From positions 14,164,088 to 14,228,087 of the forward strand of contig CM037593.1 in the NCBI GenBank assembly GCA_021018995.1: a stretch of 64,000 nt of DNA, given 5' to 3'. Shown here in pieces: positions 1 through 9,889 of this stretch. How positions within the stretch are numbered: the first letter of the stretch is position 1; the number at the start of each line of letters is the position of its first letter. This DNA is from Chloranthus sessilifolius (taxonomy: Eukaryota; Streptophyta; Magnoliopsida; Chloranthales; Chloranthaceae). Position numbers and translations under genes: made by a program. The notes beneath the pieces are model-generated. The model saw nothing but the letters and a program-made list of their open reading frames with translations, was not told the origin of the DNA and made no database searches.

Positions 1-147
1 ATTCTGGATCGAAAAGAGCAAGTACTGCGCACTAAAGTGATTCCCTTAGTGCTTGTTCGGTGGAACAATCATCCAAAAGAAGAGGCTACTTGGGAACGAG
101 AGGCCGATGTGAAAGAACAATATCCGGCCTTGTTTCCAACAACGTGA
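1..147 (+). mobile_element. pol C-terminus of element 1 (integrase chromodomain tail)
   Basis: The first 147 bases read openly to a stop and encode the end of a gypsy polyprotein, with the motifs EQVLRTKVIPLVLVRW and EEATWERE and an ending in QYPALF. This is the chromodomain-like tail typical of Tekay/Del chromoviruses and it aligns closely with the pol end at about 47,259 on the minus strand. The chromodomain is thought to steer integration to heterochromatin. Only the last 48 residues are in the window. Confidence 0.9.
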
Positions 148-290
148 GAATTCAATGTAAACCGCAACCACGTTTGTGAAATTTCCACTATACTTGAAAT
201 TCAATGGAAATTTTGATCCAATCTGTTATAAATTGTCAAGAATAGTAAAAGAAACAAAGAGACTGAAATTCTGGAGAAATTGGACAAAAC

Positions 291-917
291 CGATTAATCG
301 AATTTCAAATCGATTAATCGATTTGGAATTTCGATTAATCGATCTTGTTCGATTAGTCGACTGGCATGTGCCAGTGACTGGAAATGAAAAATTTGAGTTA
401 GAATATACATAGAATGAAGTTTCGATTGATCGAATTATAATTTCGATTAATCGATTTTGTAATTCGATTAATCGAATTGGATTTTCGATTAATCGAGTTA
501 CTTAGAGGACTTGAGAGATGTTAAAGTCAAATGGACAATTTCGATTATTCGAAGTGAGTTCGATTAATCGATTTTGGAATTTCGATTAATCGAAATGGAT
601 TTCGATTAATCGAATACTTAAGAAAGTTTAGAAAAAGTTGAAGTTATAGCCCGATTTCGATTAATCGAAACTAAATTCGATTAATCGATTTTGGAATTTC
701 GATTAATCGAAATGGATTTCGATTAATCGACTGGCAAGCGCCAGTGAGCTTAAAAATTTGAAATTTTAAACAGACACGATTTCGATTAATCGAAATATTT
801 TCGATTAATCGAATTTGACTTTCGATTAATGGATTTGGGAAATCGATTAATCAATTTTACGCGGCTTAACCTAGTTTTAAATTTCGATTAATCGAAATAG
901 AATTTCGATTAATCGAG
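291..917. repeat. Palindrome array A: TTCGATTAATCGAA in the pol-aORF spacer of element 1
   Basis: About 17 exact copies of the core CGATTAATCGA and about six one-base variants lie between pol and the next ORF. Each is a perfect palindrome. Within clusters the start-to-start distance is about 20-23 bp, for example at 658, 678, 700 and 720. The same palindrome recurs in the LTR of this element at 3,487-4,040. No coding function is apparent. Confidence 0.92.
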
Positions 918-1153
918 CCGAGGCCTATATATATAAGTTTGGGGATTTCATTCCCCATTCGAAATCATTTGAGCTTCCGGACTTTGGGCGTTTCGACTTC
1001 CTTCTTCTTCTCCAACTATCCGACCGGTCTAGGGTTCGATTTTTCCGTCGATTCGCGCCCACAATCTACCGTATTCGCCTTTGAAAACCACGGTAAACCC
1101 TAGAATCAAACTTTTTCTTTCATTTGAAGTAGATAAACCCTAGTTTAGTGAAA

Positions 1154-2382
1154 ATGCCGCCCAAAACCCGTTTGTCTTCGAAGAAGGCAACCTCGCTTAC
1201 CGGGTTAGGCGTGAACGCCAGCACCACCACCCCCCCATCACGGTGAGGACTCCATCACCGTCGGAATCGGAGACCACCTCCGGTTCGACGAGCGCATCTA
1301 CGCGCGAGTCTTCCCGCGAATCCACCCCCATGCCACCACCACCCACCAACGTGGAGCAACCAAACGAGTGGTGGGCTGCCAAGACCTTTGAGGTCGAATA
1401 CACCATCGACCCTACCCTATTCACAAATCCCGATTTACCGGGCGAGACCCAATGGGCTCAGAACTACCTAACTAGTGCCGGACTCGGCAACCTTCTCAAA
1501 CCAATCCGGGGTTCCTATTACCCTAGATTGGTGAGATTGTTCTACCAAGGGCTAACCAATGGCCCTAGCGACGATTGTATCATAACCAAGATCGAGGGTC
1601 GTCTCTATACGATCACTCGTCGACACATACATGAGGTGCTTGAATGCTACCTCGACTTTACTCCCGAGACTACCCTATTCCCACCCTTTGAAAAGGAACC
1701 CCGTTTTGAAGAGGTCATGACTCGCATGACCAACGGGAAGAAGGGGTCGGGCACGTCCATCAAGAGGGTCGACCTTCCACCCTACATGTGGATGCTCGAC
1801 TCCATAATAAAATGCAACCTTTACCCGATGCGCCACGACACGGAGCGCGTGGATAAAGTGCAACATGCACTTTACGCGGCCTTCTGTGGCCGATGGTTTG
1901 ATGCTACCATGGTCATCCTTGAGGGGATGCGGTACATCAAGAGCAAGCTGATGAAGGGCAACATGCGGCCCAAGGAGAAGATGCCGTATGCTCGACTCAT
2001 CTCGAGCATGTTGGAGTGTTACTCCGACGAGCCCTCCTACACTATTTCACCTCACGAGGTGAGGGCTACGGATCGCGTGAAGACGTTCACAAAGTCTTCA
2101 TGGACCCGTAGCTACAACCTTTTGAAGCGGACCCTACCAGCTCCGGGTCCCGCTCCCGCCCCAGCAGCCCCAGCAGCAGCAGCAGCAGCAGTAGCACCGC
2201 CACCACCCCCACCACCTCAGCAGGACCCACTTGAGGGTGGGGCACACCCTGCCGCAGCAGAGCCATCTGTGGAGAGGGTTCCCTCCCACACCACAGCCAC
2301 GCCGACACCACCTGCACACTCCGCGCCCGCGACACCCACCTCATCCTATCTGGCCAAGGCCGCCCATCCGGCCCTACCATAG
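1154..2382 (+). mobile_element. Extra ORF (aORF) of element 1, 'putative plant transposon protein' type
   Basis: An open stretch downstream of pol encodes a protein with a Ser/Thr/Pro-rich N-terminus, a conserved core starting near EWWAAKTF, the segments YYPRLVRLFYQGL, MTNGKKGSGTSIKRVDLP and MPYARLI, and a low-complexity Ala/Pro/Gln-rich C-terminal tail. The core is clearly homologous to the ORF in the same place of the minus-strand element (45,361-46,633). It resembles the plant domain catalogued as 'putative plant transposon protein' (PF20167-like, from memory). It has no recognisable catalytic motif and its role is unknown. Its place behind pol, with its own upstream spacer, suggests separate expression. 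Part of a fossil element. Confidence 0.8.
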
Positions 2383-2893
2383 AGGACGTGTTGGCGAATA
2401 ACGAGAGGATGAACAGGATTGATTTCCTCATGTTTCACACCTCCAGTTCATCTACCCCACACCTACATGGATATGTCATGAAGAAGAATGGACGGCCGGA
2501 CGCACCGCCTTCCATAGAGGACACCGCCCATCCCACCACGACGCAGTTCCCTCCACATCCACATCCGCCAGCCCAGCCAGCCACCCCCACACTCAGCCTA
2601 CCCAGAGACTGCCACCCGATGGAGCATGTATTTTGCATTTTCTGGATACCTATGTATTTTTGTCTACGCCAATTTTTGGCATTGTAAAATTACTCACTCG
2701 TCAATACAAATCCAAAATTTTTCTTTTGTGAAATTGATTCTTCTTCCTTGCTTTTATGTGCGAATGTGTAAATACTTAAATACGTCTAACGAAATTGGAT
2801 CACCTCACCTGAGGGTGTGGAGAAAGAGACAGACACACAGAGACACAAACTTTGGGTTATTTTCGAGGACGAAAATTCCCAAGGTGGGGAGGA

Positions 2894-5463
2894 TGTAATA
2901 GCCCGAAAAAAAAAAAAATCACACAAACTATGACCTCGGGATCCGTGCCCGATCGGTCATAGGTTTGACCATGAGATAGTTCATTGATGAACTTATGGTG
3001 AGATGAGCGAATGTGATGTGTGAACCAGTGTAGAAGAGTGGAGAGATAGAGGAGTGTGTAGAGTGGCATACACTGATGAGTGTGTATGTGCTCCACACCG
3101 AGAAAAGAGATAAGATAAAAAGGGTTGAAAACCCTAACTTTCATGTTTTGGTGGTTGAGAGAAGTAAAGAAGAGAGAGAAAGAGAGAGGAGTAAGAGAGG
3201 AGTTATTGTGGGTGATTGGGAGAAAGATTCAAGCATTAAAGAGGCCGGATTTGACGCAAGGAATCCGTTAGAAACCAAAGCTGGAACCCTAGCCTTCCAA
3301 CCCTAGATTTGAAATCAACTTGAGAGCTATTCAAGGTAAAATTTTGTAAATAAGATGCATAGATTATAGGGGTTAAGTTGCAGTAAAACGTGGGTTAAAT
3401 CATAGGATAATGGCTTAGAAAAATAGAAGAAAAAGTATGGAAAAAGATTGGGAAGAACAGCTCGAAGGGGACTGAATCTGACAATTTCGATTAATCGAAA
3501 TTGGGTTTCGACTAATCGAAATTGGCCAGGAAGTTGAAGAGTCAGAGGACCCCGATTTCGACTAATCGAATTTGGATTTCGATTAATCGACTTTGGATTT
3601 CGATTAATCGACTGAGAACCTCCAGTGGACCCCAGGGGTTGGAGGAAATAACTTAAGGAAAAATCGACTAATCGAAATGGGATTTCGATTAATCGATTAA
3701 TCAACTTGTGAAACTCGACTATTCGAACTTAGAGTCTGCTTTGCGAAAAGAAGGATTTCGATTAATCGAAATTGGATTCGATTAATCGAATGAAAACTCA
3801 ATCGCTCAATCGAGGAATTTACTTTGCGAAAAGAAGAATTTCGATTAATCGAAATTGGATTCGATTAATCGAATGAAAATTCGACTGTTCGAACTGAGAA
3901 TGGACTTTGCGAAAAGGAGAATTTCGATTAATCGAAATTGCTTCGATTAATCGATATTGACTTTCGATTAATCGATTTTGGAAATCGATTAATCGAATCA
4001 GATTCGATTAATCGATTTTGGAGTTCGATTAATCGAATGTAGTAAACTATGTTGACTTTTGGTTTGACTTTAAGATTCTTGGGGGATCTTATACCTTCTC
4101 TATGGCATCCTTTGTGATGTGTTTCACATGTTATATGGTACCATAGGTGGTACGTGAGAACGAGTGCACAAGGAGCCACGCGGGACCTTGATGCATTGAT
4201 CAGCTAAAGACTTGAGGTAGGGAACACCCTGAACATGTACTTTATTTTACAAGAGCATGTATGTAGTGATATCAATTCAATTCAAATGTGTTTACTACTC
4301 AATGATTATGAAAAGTGTGCGTGTGTGACATTCAGGAGAGAACTTAAATGAACCATCCCCAGGGGATGATGAAGTGAAGAAATAAAGGCATCAGGTGTGA
4401 TGCAAGTGAATGGATACATCCCAGGGATGTATCCATGATTGAATCATGCTTGATGAGGCCTAACTGATATAAGATAGCACAATTACACGGTGAATAACTA
4501 TATGTAAGGCACCGATATTTTTGTTATTTGAGGTTTGATAGGTTACCCCACCGACGTATGGATAACCACGATCGACGCGGGCAGATATCCGTGACCATAC
4601 GGCGGCTAATCCGTGAGGGCCGACGGAGGCTTATCCGACAGAGTAAGCACACCCTGTGGGTGTTGATGAGATGAAACGCCACCAATCCCTGTGAAAGGGG
4701 CTTGGTACTATTAGTATTCCTGTGGAATACATTTAAAACCTGCCTATATAGATGACGATGAAGGGTATCTCAGGCTCGATGCTATATTGCTCGGGATTAT
4801 TTAAGTTGAAGTTTAAGTTTTGCTTTAGGCCTTCTCGGCGTCATTCATGATTAACTAAAAGACATGAGAAATCTACCGATTGAAGCGTTTTAACTGTTTT
4901 CATCAATAAATGCATAGACACATCATGCATGCATATCATAGAATACATGTGAGTTATATTTTATATGTTCAATTGTGTTCTGCATTCCTATTGAGCTAGG
5001 ATGTAGCTCACCCTATAGACTATACGTCGCAGTCCACTACTAGCAATGCCGAGGCTTGAGGAGACGCCGACGGTGAGTCGGACCTGCCGGCGAGAGTTAG
5101 AGCCACCTCCGAGGACTTCTTCTAGAGGACTCTCATTGCGTTTAGTTGGAGATTGTACGGCTTGGCATGTCAAGCCTGGTTTTTTGATTAAACCTTGTGT
5201 ATATGGATATCAGTGTATTCTTTGGGGCGAACCATCCATGATGATGGTTATCATCGATGGTTCGGATCGGTTCTCCCTTCATGCAGAAGCATGAGGGTAG
5301 AACTGTCTTTTGAGAAGTATTTCTATGTAGATTTAAATTCCGCAAGTGGTTCTTATTTATTTTATGCTTGATATACCAGTGTTCCGTGCATAGTTGAGGG
5401 GCACGGTCAAGATGATCGTGCTGATGGCACGGGTTTCGGGGTGCCGAAGTCCGGGCTGTCACA
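2894..5463 (+). mobile_element. 3' LTR of element 1 (about 2.57 kb)
   Basis: The LTR starts TGTAATAGCCC directly after a purine-rich tract (AAGGTGGGGAGGA, the polypurine tract) and ends CCGGGCTGTCACA, giving the TG...CA ends expected. It carries its own palindrome array (3,487-4,040). A block near 4,990 (GAGCTAGGATGTAGCTCACC) is shared with the LTRs at 42.6-45.0 and 52.2-54.5 kb. The flanking target duplication cannot be checked because the 5' end is outside the window. Confidence 0.87.
3487..4040. repeat. Palindrome array B: TTCGATTAATCGAA in the LTR of element 1
   Basis: About 14 exact CGATTAATCGA cores plus variants such as CGACTAATCGA lie about 600 bp into the LTR. Spacing in the tightest run (about 3,943, 3,966, 3,988, 4,007, 4,026) is 19-23 bp, about two helical turns. 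It is the same palindrome as array A in the internal region. Confidence 0.92.
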
Positions 5464-5722
5464 CAACATCTATTATATAATCCGAAATTTTGAACCCCAT
5501 ACAAATTGGACTGAAATTTTGGATTTCAGCTTCATTTCGGCCGAAATTTTATCCATGGTGGAGATGGATTAACTAACACACATATTTATATTTGTTTATA
5601 GTTTAGAATGGGAGGTGTGATATGGTTGAAGATTGAAATATGTTAAAGGATATCGTAGTAATTTAATAATTAGAGTTTTAAAATTAGAAGACCTTTGTCA
5701 CAGTTTTTGAAACTTTCCAACC
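5464..5722. other. LTR-kinase junction, no gene recognised
   Basis: AT-rich DNA between the LTR end and the first recognisable kinase exon. No extracellular, transmembrane or glycine-loop exon of the kinase is visible here, so the kinase is cut off at or near the retrotransposon. Confidence 0.6.
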
Positions 5723-7734
5723 GTCAAGGTGCTTTCTGAATCATCATCTCAAGGGTTTAAGGAGTTCCAAACAGAGGTAATCAATTTTTGTCTCACTGAA
5801 ATTCATTGAACCATTATATGTCAATAACAAAAATTAAAAAACTATTGAGTATCTAGATTAGTTGGAAATTTTCTGTGTGACTGGTTGGTATTTGTATCTC
5901 AGGCTCAACTCTTAATGAGAGTCCATCACAGAAACGTGGCCTCTTTTTCTGCTTACTGTGATGAAGGAAAGAACATGGCACTCATCTATGAGTATGGCTA
6001 AAGGAAATCTAAGAGAGCATCTCTCAGGTATCGTAAATTTGGACCTTCCTATGACGTCAATTAAATCTATCTCCCACTTTGATGCTACACTACAATCTCA
6101 AAGAATCTTACAAAGTTTACTACTGGTTGTACAGCAACAAACAGTAATTCCAATAATTTAAGTTGGGAGCAGAGACTTAGAATAATAGTAGATGCTGCCC
6201 AAGGTTAGCAGGAATACACATACTTGAAATTTATGCTTTTGGTTACTTGTCTTTTTTATTGCAAGATAATGATTTGATGATAAATATTTGCGCCGTAGGA
6301 TTGGAGTATTTGCATAATGGTTGCAAGCCGCCGATAATCCATAGAGATGTGAAAACAACCAACATCCTCTTAAACGAGAGATTAGAAGCTAAATTATCGG
6401 ACTTTGGATTGTCGAAGCCTCTCGTGAATGAAGGCATCACTCACATATCAACTGCTGTCATGGGGACCCCAGGATATCTTGATCCAAAGTATGTTTTCCC
6501 TTCACTTAGAAGTTAACATCCTAGAAAAGTGCTGCTGAATTGCACAAGCGACATAACCCCCCCACCACACACACACACACACACAGAAGGGCTTCCCTTT
6601 GAGCTCTAATTCACCTCCAAGGGGTAACAGAGGGGGTGAAAGACTCTGGTTAGATGCCCGTATGGCTTTAAAGCAAAGTTAGCACCCCCATTTGTGGAAA
6701 AGAACTACTCGAAGCCAAGCCGTAAAAAGGCGACCACTACATAGGAGCAATAGCGAAGCTAAGATTTAAAAATGCAAGCAACCCTTATAACAATAGTAAA
6801 CGGCCTACTTATAACCCTATTTCTATTATTTAGGTGCTATTGAACAAAATTGACTACAAAAGTACCAAAGGCGACTGGTCCATTAGACCGCTTCTTAACA
6901 AAAGACGAAAAGGCCCCTGGCCCCCTTGTTGCTTTGCGAATAGCCGTCAGGGACCCATGCTATGGTAAAGAAAAATGGGAGTAGTTGTTGGGAGGTCCAA
7001 TGCTAAGCTTACCTTAACACATTTAATGATCTGTAACAAAGAAATTCATTAAAGAAAAAAAACAAGTACAAAGCCAGAAGAAGAAGAAAAAATGGTAGCG
7101 AGAAGCTACACAAAAGGAACAAAACGCATAAAACCCGAAAAGGGACACTCCAATTGGAAGCCCAAGGACAGAGTTGGGCACCAGCCCAGCGGAGGAATTA
7201 AAGGGTCAGGTGAGGTTATTCCCCTCAACCCCCACCCACCCTACAAACATTTCAACTGATAAGAGCTTTGAAATATTACCTTGCAATCAGTTGCAAAATT
7301 TAGTTTTATCGAACGAGGTGAATTTTTTTTTATCGGTTGAGTTGAACCTGTTTAAGTGTTCCGTCTGCAGGTACTACATTTCTAACAAATTAAATGAGAG
7401 AAGCGACGTATATAGCTTTGGTATTGTTCTGTTAGAGCTAATCACAAGCCAAGAAGCAATAATTAAGAGCTCAGCAAGGATTCACATTGTACAGTGGGTG
7501 AGTCCCTTGGTTGCGAACGGGGATATAGAAAATTTGGTTGATCCAAGTTTTCAAGGGGATTATGAAGTTAACTCTGTTTTGAAAGTTCTCGAGATTGCAA
7601 TGGCATGCACACCAAACATCTCAATCCACAAGCCATTTATGAGCGAGGTTGTAAGAGAATTGAAGGATTCTTTGGCAATCGAGGTGGCCTGTGAACGAAC
7701 AAGATCAGGTGATTCAGTAAATGTGATTTAGAGG
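5723..7734 (+). pseudogene. Receptor-like protein kinase, C-terminal exons only (LRR/malectin-RLK type)
   Basis: Five exons of a plant receptor-like kinase can be followed with good GT-AG borders: to 5,776 (KVLSESSSQGFKEFQTEV), 5,903-6,027, 6,144-6,203, 6,299-6,488 and 7,371-7,734. They show the catalytic loop [11 protein letters not shown], the DFGLSK motif, GTPGYLDPK in the activation segment, the YSFGIVLLEL helix and a C-terminal tail ending VNVI. The pattern is that of LRR/malectin-like RLKs (senescence-induced RLK group), which phosphorylate Ser/Thr on cytosolic targets. The extracellular, membrane and glycine-loop parts are missing. In exon 2 the frame breaks at IYEY/MAKGN, where two bases appear lost and a TAA follows, so this is a pseudogene. 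Exon 5 is preceded by an unusually long intron of about 880 bp. Confidence 0.87.
6489..7370. other. Enlarged last intron of the kinase pseudogene
   Basis: This intron is far longer than its neighbours. It contains a CA/C-rich run near 6,556-6,585 and a stretch with unusual GC content at about 6,590-6,970. That looks like inserted repetitive DNA, but no termini were recognised. Confidence 0.4.
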
Positions 7735-8924
7735 ATATGGAATCCATAGTCGTTCCTTTAGCGAGGTAGTGACTGGTCATCATGCAAAGTGCTGCTTCAT
7801 TTCTATTACTCCGTTCTTTGTAAAGAGAGAGAGAGCTTTCAGTTAGAGTTTCAGTCTTAGGCAATAGAAGTAGCCCATAAAAAAAAGGAGCTTAAAGAGA
7901 AAAGAACTTGCAATTGAATTATTTTCTACTACTTCTTTACTGTATGGCCATATTTTCTTCAGATAGGTAGAGAGCCTGAAATTGAATTATTAATGTTTTC
8001 CAATTAAGTCTATTTTACCTTGTGAAATTTATCATTGTTTTGTATGAAAACACTTTCACTTTACTCTATACCCACTTGTTCCCTAAATCTGTTTCATTAC
8101 AAAGAGTGACTTCAACTATAAACGTATGCTTATTTTTATTTAGCAAATCTGTCAGTGGGGTCCTCGTGATTTTGAATCCACAAGTTAGAAATATAAAATG
8201 ATAAAATTATCTCGTGAATTTTCCATTTCAAAGATTTCATGGGTGAAATTACAAATGGCTTCTGAATGAATTGGGGAGCGAAATTTCACAAGTGGGATCA
8301 ATCACAGATTTTTTATGCTTTTCTTTACAAGATAACTCTGAATTGTTCCTTAGTATGAATATTCAGTATTTCATTTCTTCTTTCTTTTTTCATGAACGAG
8401 TTAACTGTCTTCTTTGAGGGGACAAATTGCTTTATATTTTTAGTGAGCCACTGATGCTTTATGGCTGATTTACCTTTCATGGTGCCTTAGTCAATATTGA
8501 AACTATGAATACATAGTGTTAATTTTGACGCTTCTCATCTTTTCCATTTTTCTTTCAATTGACATCATCATACGATATATGTGTAGGCATTAAGTCGTTT
8601 GATGGCGACTGGTGTGGAAGCAAGACATTGTACTTTTCCTTTGTCAAACATGCATATGCTATCTGTAATCAGGCCATAGGCATCTTTCGATCAAAGCTAA
8701 TCAAGTTTCCAACCACATATTCATATGTCATGCTTCGTTGCCCATGTTTTCTTTTTAATACATAAATAAATACTAATTATTTCTGTTTAGGGTGAAATTT
8801 TGGTGTTCTTTTTTTCATTTATTTTTTATTATTAATAAGCTAAATTCTGAAATGTTGGTGTTAATAATCAATTCCAATCTAAATTGATGCATGGATGTTG
8901 AAAAGTGGCAATGGGATACCACAA

Positions 8925-8978
<54 letters not shown>

Positions 8979-9242
8979 ATTTAGCTTCGCTAAATGATGT
9001 TTAAATGATCTTTGATTATATAATCTTAAATCATTTACACCGGTCCTTAAGATCATTTCATTTATCTTCTGTCAAGTTCTTTGTCATAAGAATTAGAATT
9101 ATGAATAAATTGTTCGCATGTGCATCACACGTGCAGGGCCCACTAGTATATATATATATATATCCCAATAGCCACCTCCCTTCTCTATGGTCTCCATTCA
9201 AATCGTACAAAGTGGATCCTATGTAGTTTCAAAGAAGAAGCA
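7735..9242. other. AT-rich intergenic DNA, no gene seen
   Basis: No credible coding sequence. It includes a long (TA)n microsatellite at about 8,928-8,977 and a shorter one near 9,149-9,163. Confidence 0.6.
8928..8977. repeat. (TA)n microsatellite
   Basis: About 50 bases of uninterrupted TA dinucleotides. Confidence 0.97.
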
Positions 9243-9620
9243 CCATATATCACCCAACCTCAAACGCCTAGATCTTCTCTCCTATTGTATTGAAGACTCC
9301 TCTCTAGTTAGCTGTGATATTATACGAGCCCATAATAATCCTTAAAAGTTCAGAAATTTTGTTTGGGCTAGCAAACCGTTCATACAACAACCTAAACTCA
9401 AGGTCTACAGCCTAAGAAATTTCATGCTGCAAAACTTCCTATGTGATATTCCCCAAGTCCTTGGTATTACCCTCAACACCCGATAATTTCTCAAGACATA
9501 TATTGAGAATAACTCCACCATGATTTCTCTCCAATCGATCTTTCTATCGAGCACCACTCTTCGGAAATTAAAATCGTCCAAGGGTGCCAACCCGAACACC
9601 CGGGCAATTATCGAACAAGG
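9243..9620 (+). pseudogene. Possible F-box/LRR-type gene remnant
   Basis: On the plus strand the stretch reads PNLKRLDLLSYCIEDSSLVS and then further leucine-rich segments (KLKVYSLRNF; STTLRKLKSSKG) broken by stops. The 'PNLK.L.L....I.DSSL' style resembles the leucine-rich part of plant F-box/FBD proteins, which are substrate receptors of SCF ubiquitin ligases. No F-box was found. The match is short and from memory, so the call is weak. Confidence 0.3.
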
Positions 9621-9889
9621 TTAGACGCTAAAGTTGGATCTGTGCCTATCCAACTTATCAAAAGCTTTTATGATGTTGGTGCCCTTTTATCCATCAAAAT
9701 CTACGCTTTTACACTTTTGTGATGATTATATGAAAATTATAATTTTTCCATTCTTATATTCAGTGTGGATTTACAAGACGGTTATGGTTAAAGAGTTAAA
9801 CCTGTGGTTGAACCCATCGGCCGAGAACTATAGTATATTATACCATTCCACATGGCACACAAGTGTGGAGGTCTTTGTTTGACCGTTTC

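Larger units (their letters stand above)
1..5463 (+). mobile_element. 3' half of a Ty3/gypsy chromovirus (Tekay-like), family 1
   Basis: The window opens inside an LTR retrotransposon. In order it holds the C-terminal end of pol with a chromodomain-like tail (1-147), a spacer full of palindromes (about 291-917), an extra ORF (about 1,154-2,382), a purine-rich tract just before 2,894, and a complete LTR (2,894-5,463). This order matches the element at 42,612-54,512, but the LTR and the palindrome differ, so it is a separate family. The 5' part lies outside the window, so age and target duplication cannot be judged. It is a fossil with few visible breaks in the part seen. Confidence 0.88.

Noticed and set aside
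2087-2431. Open frames antisense to the extra ORF of element 1
   Set aside because: They mirror the low-complexity Ala/Pro/Gln tail on the plus strand; composition explains their openness.
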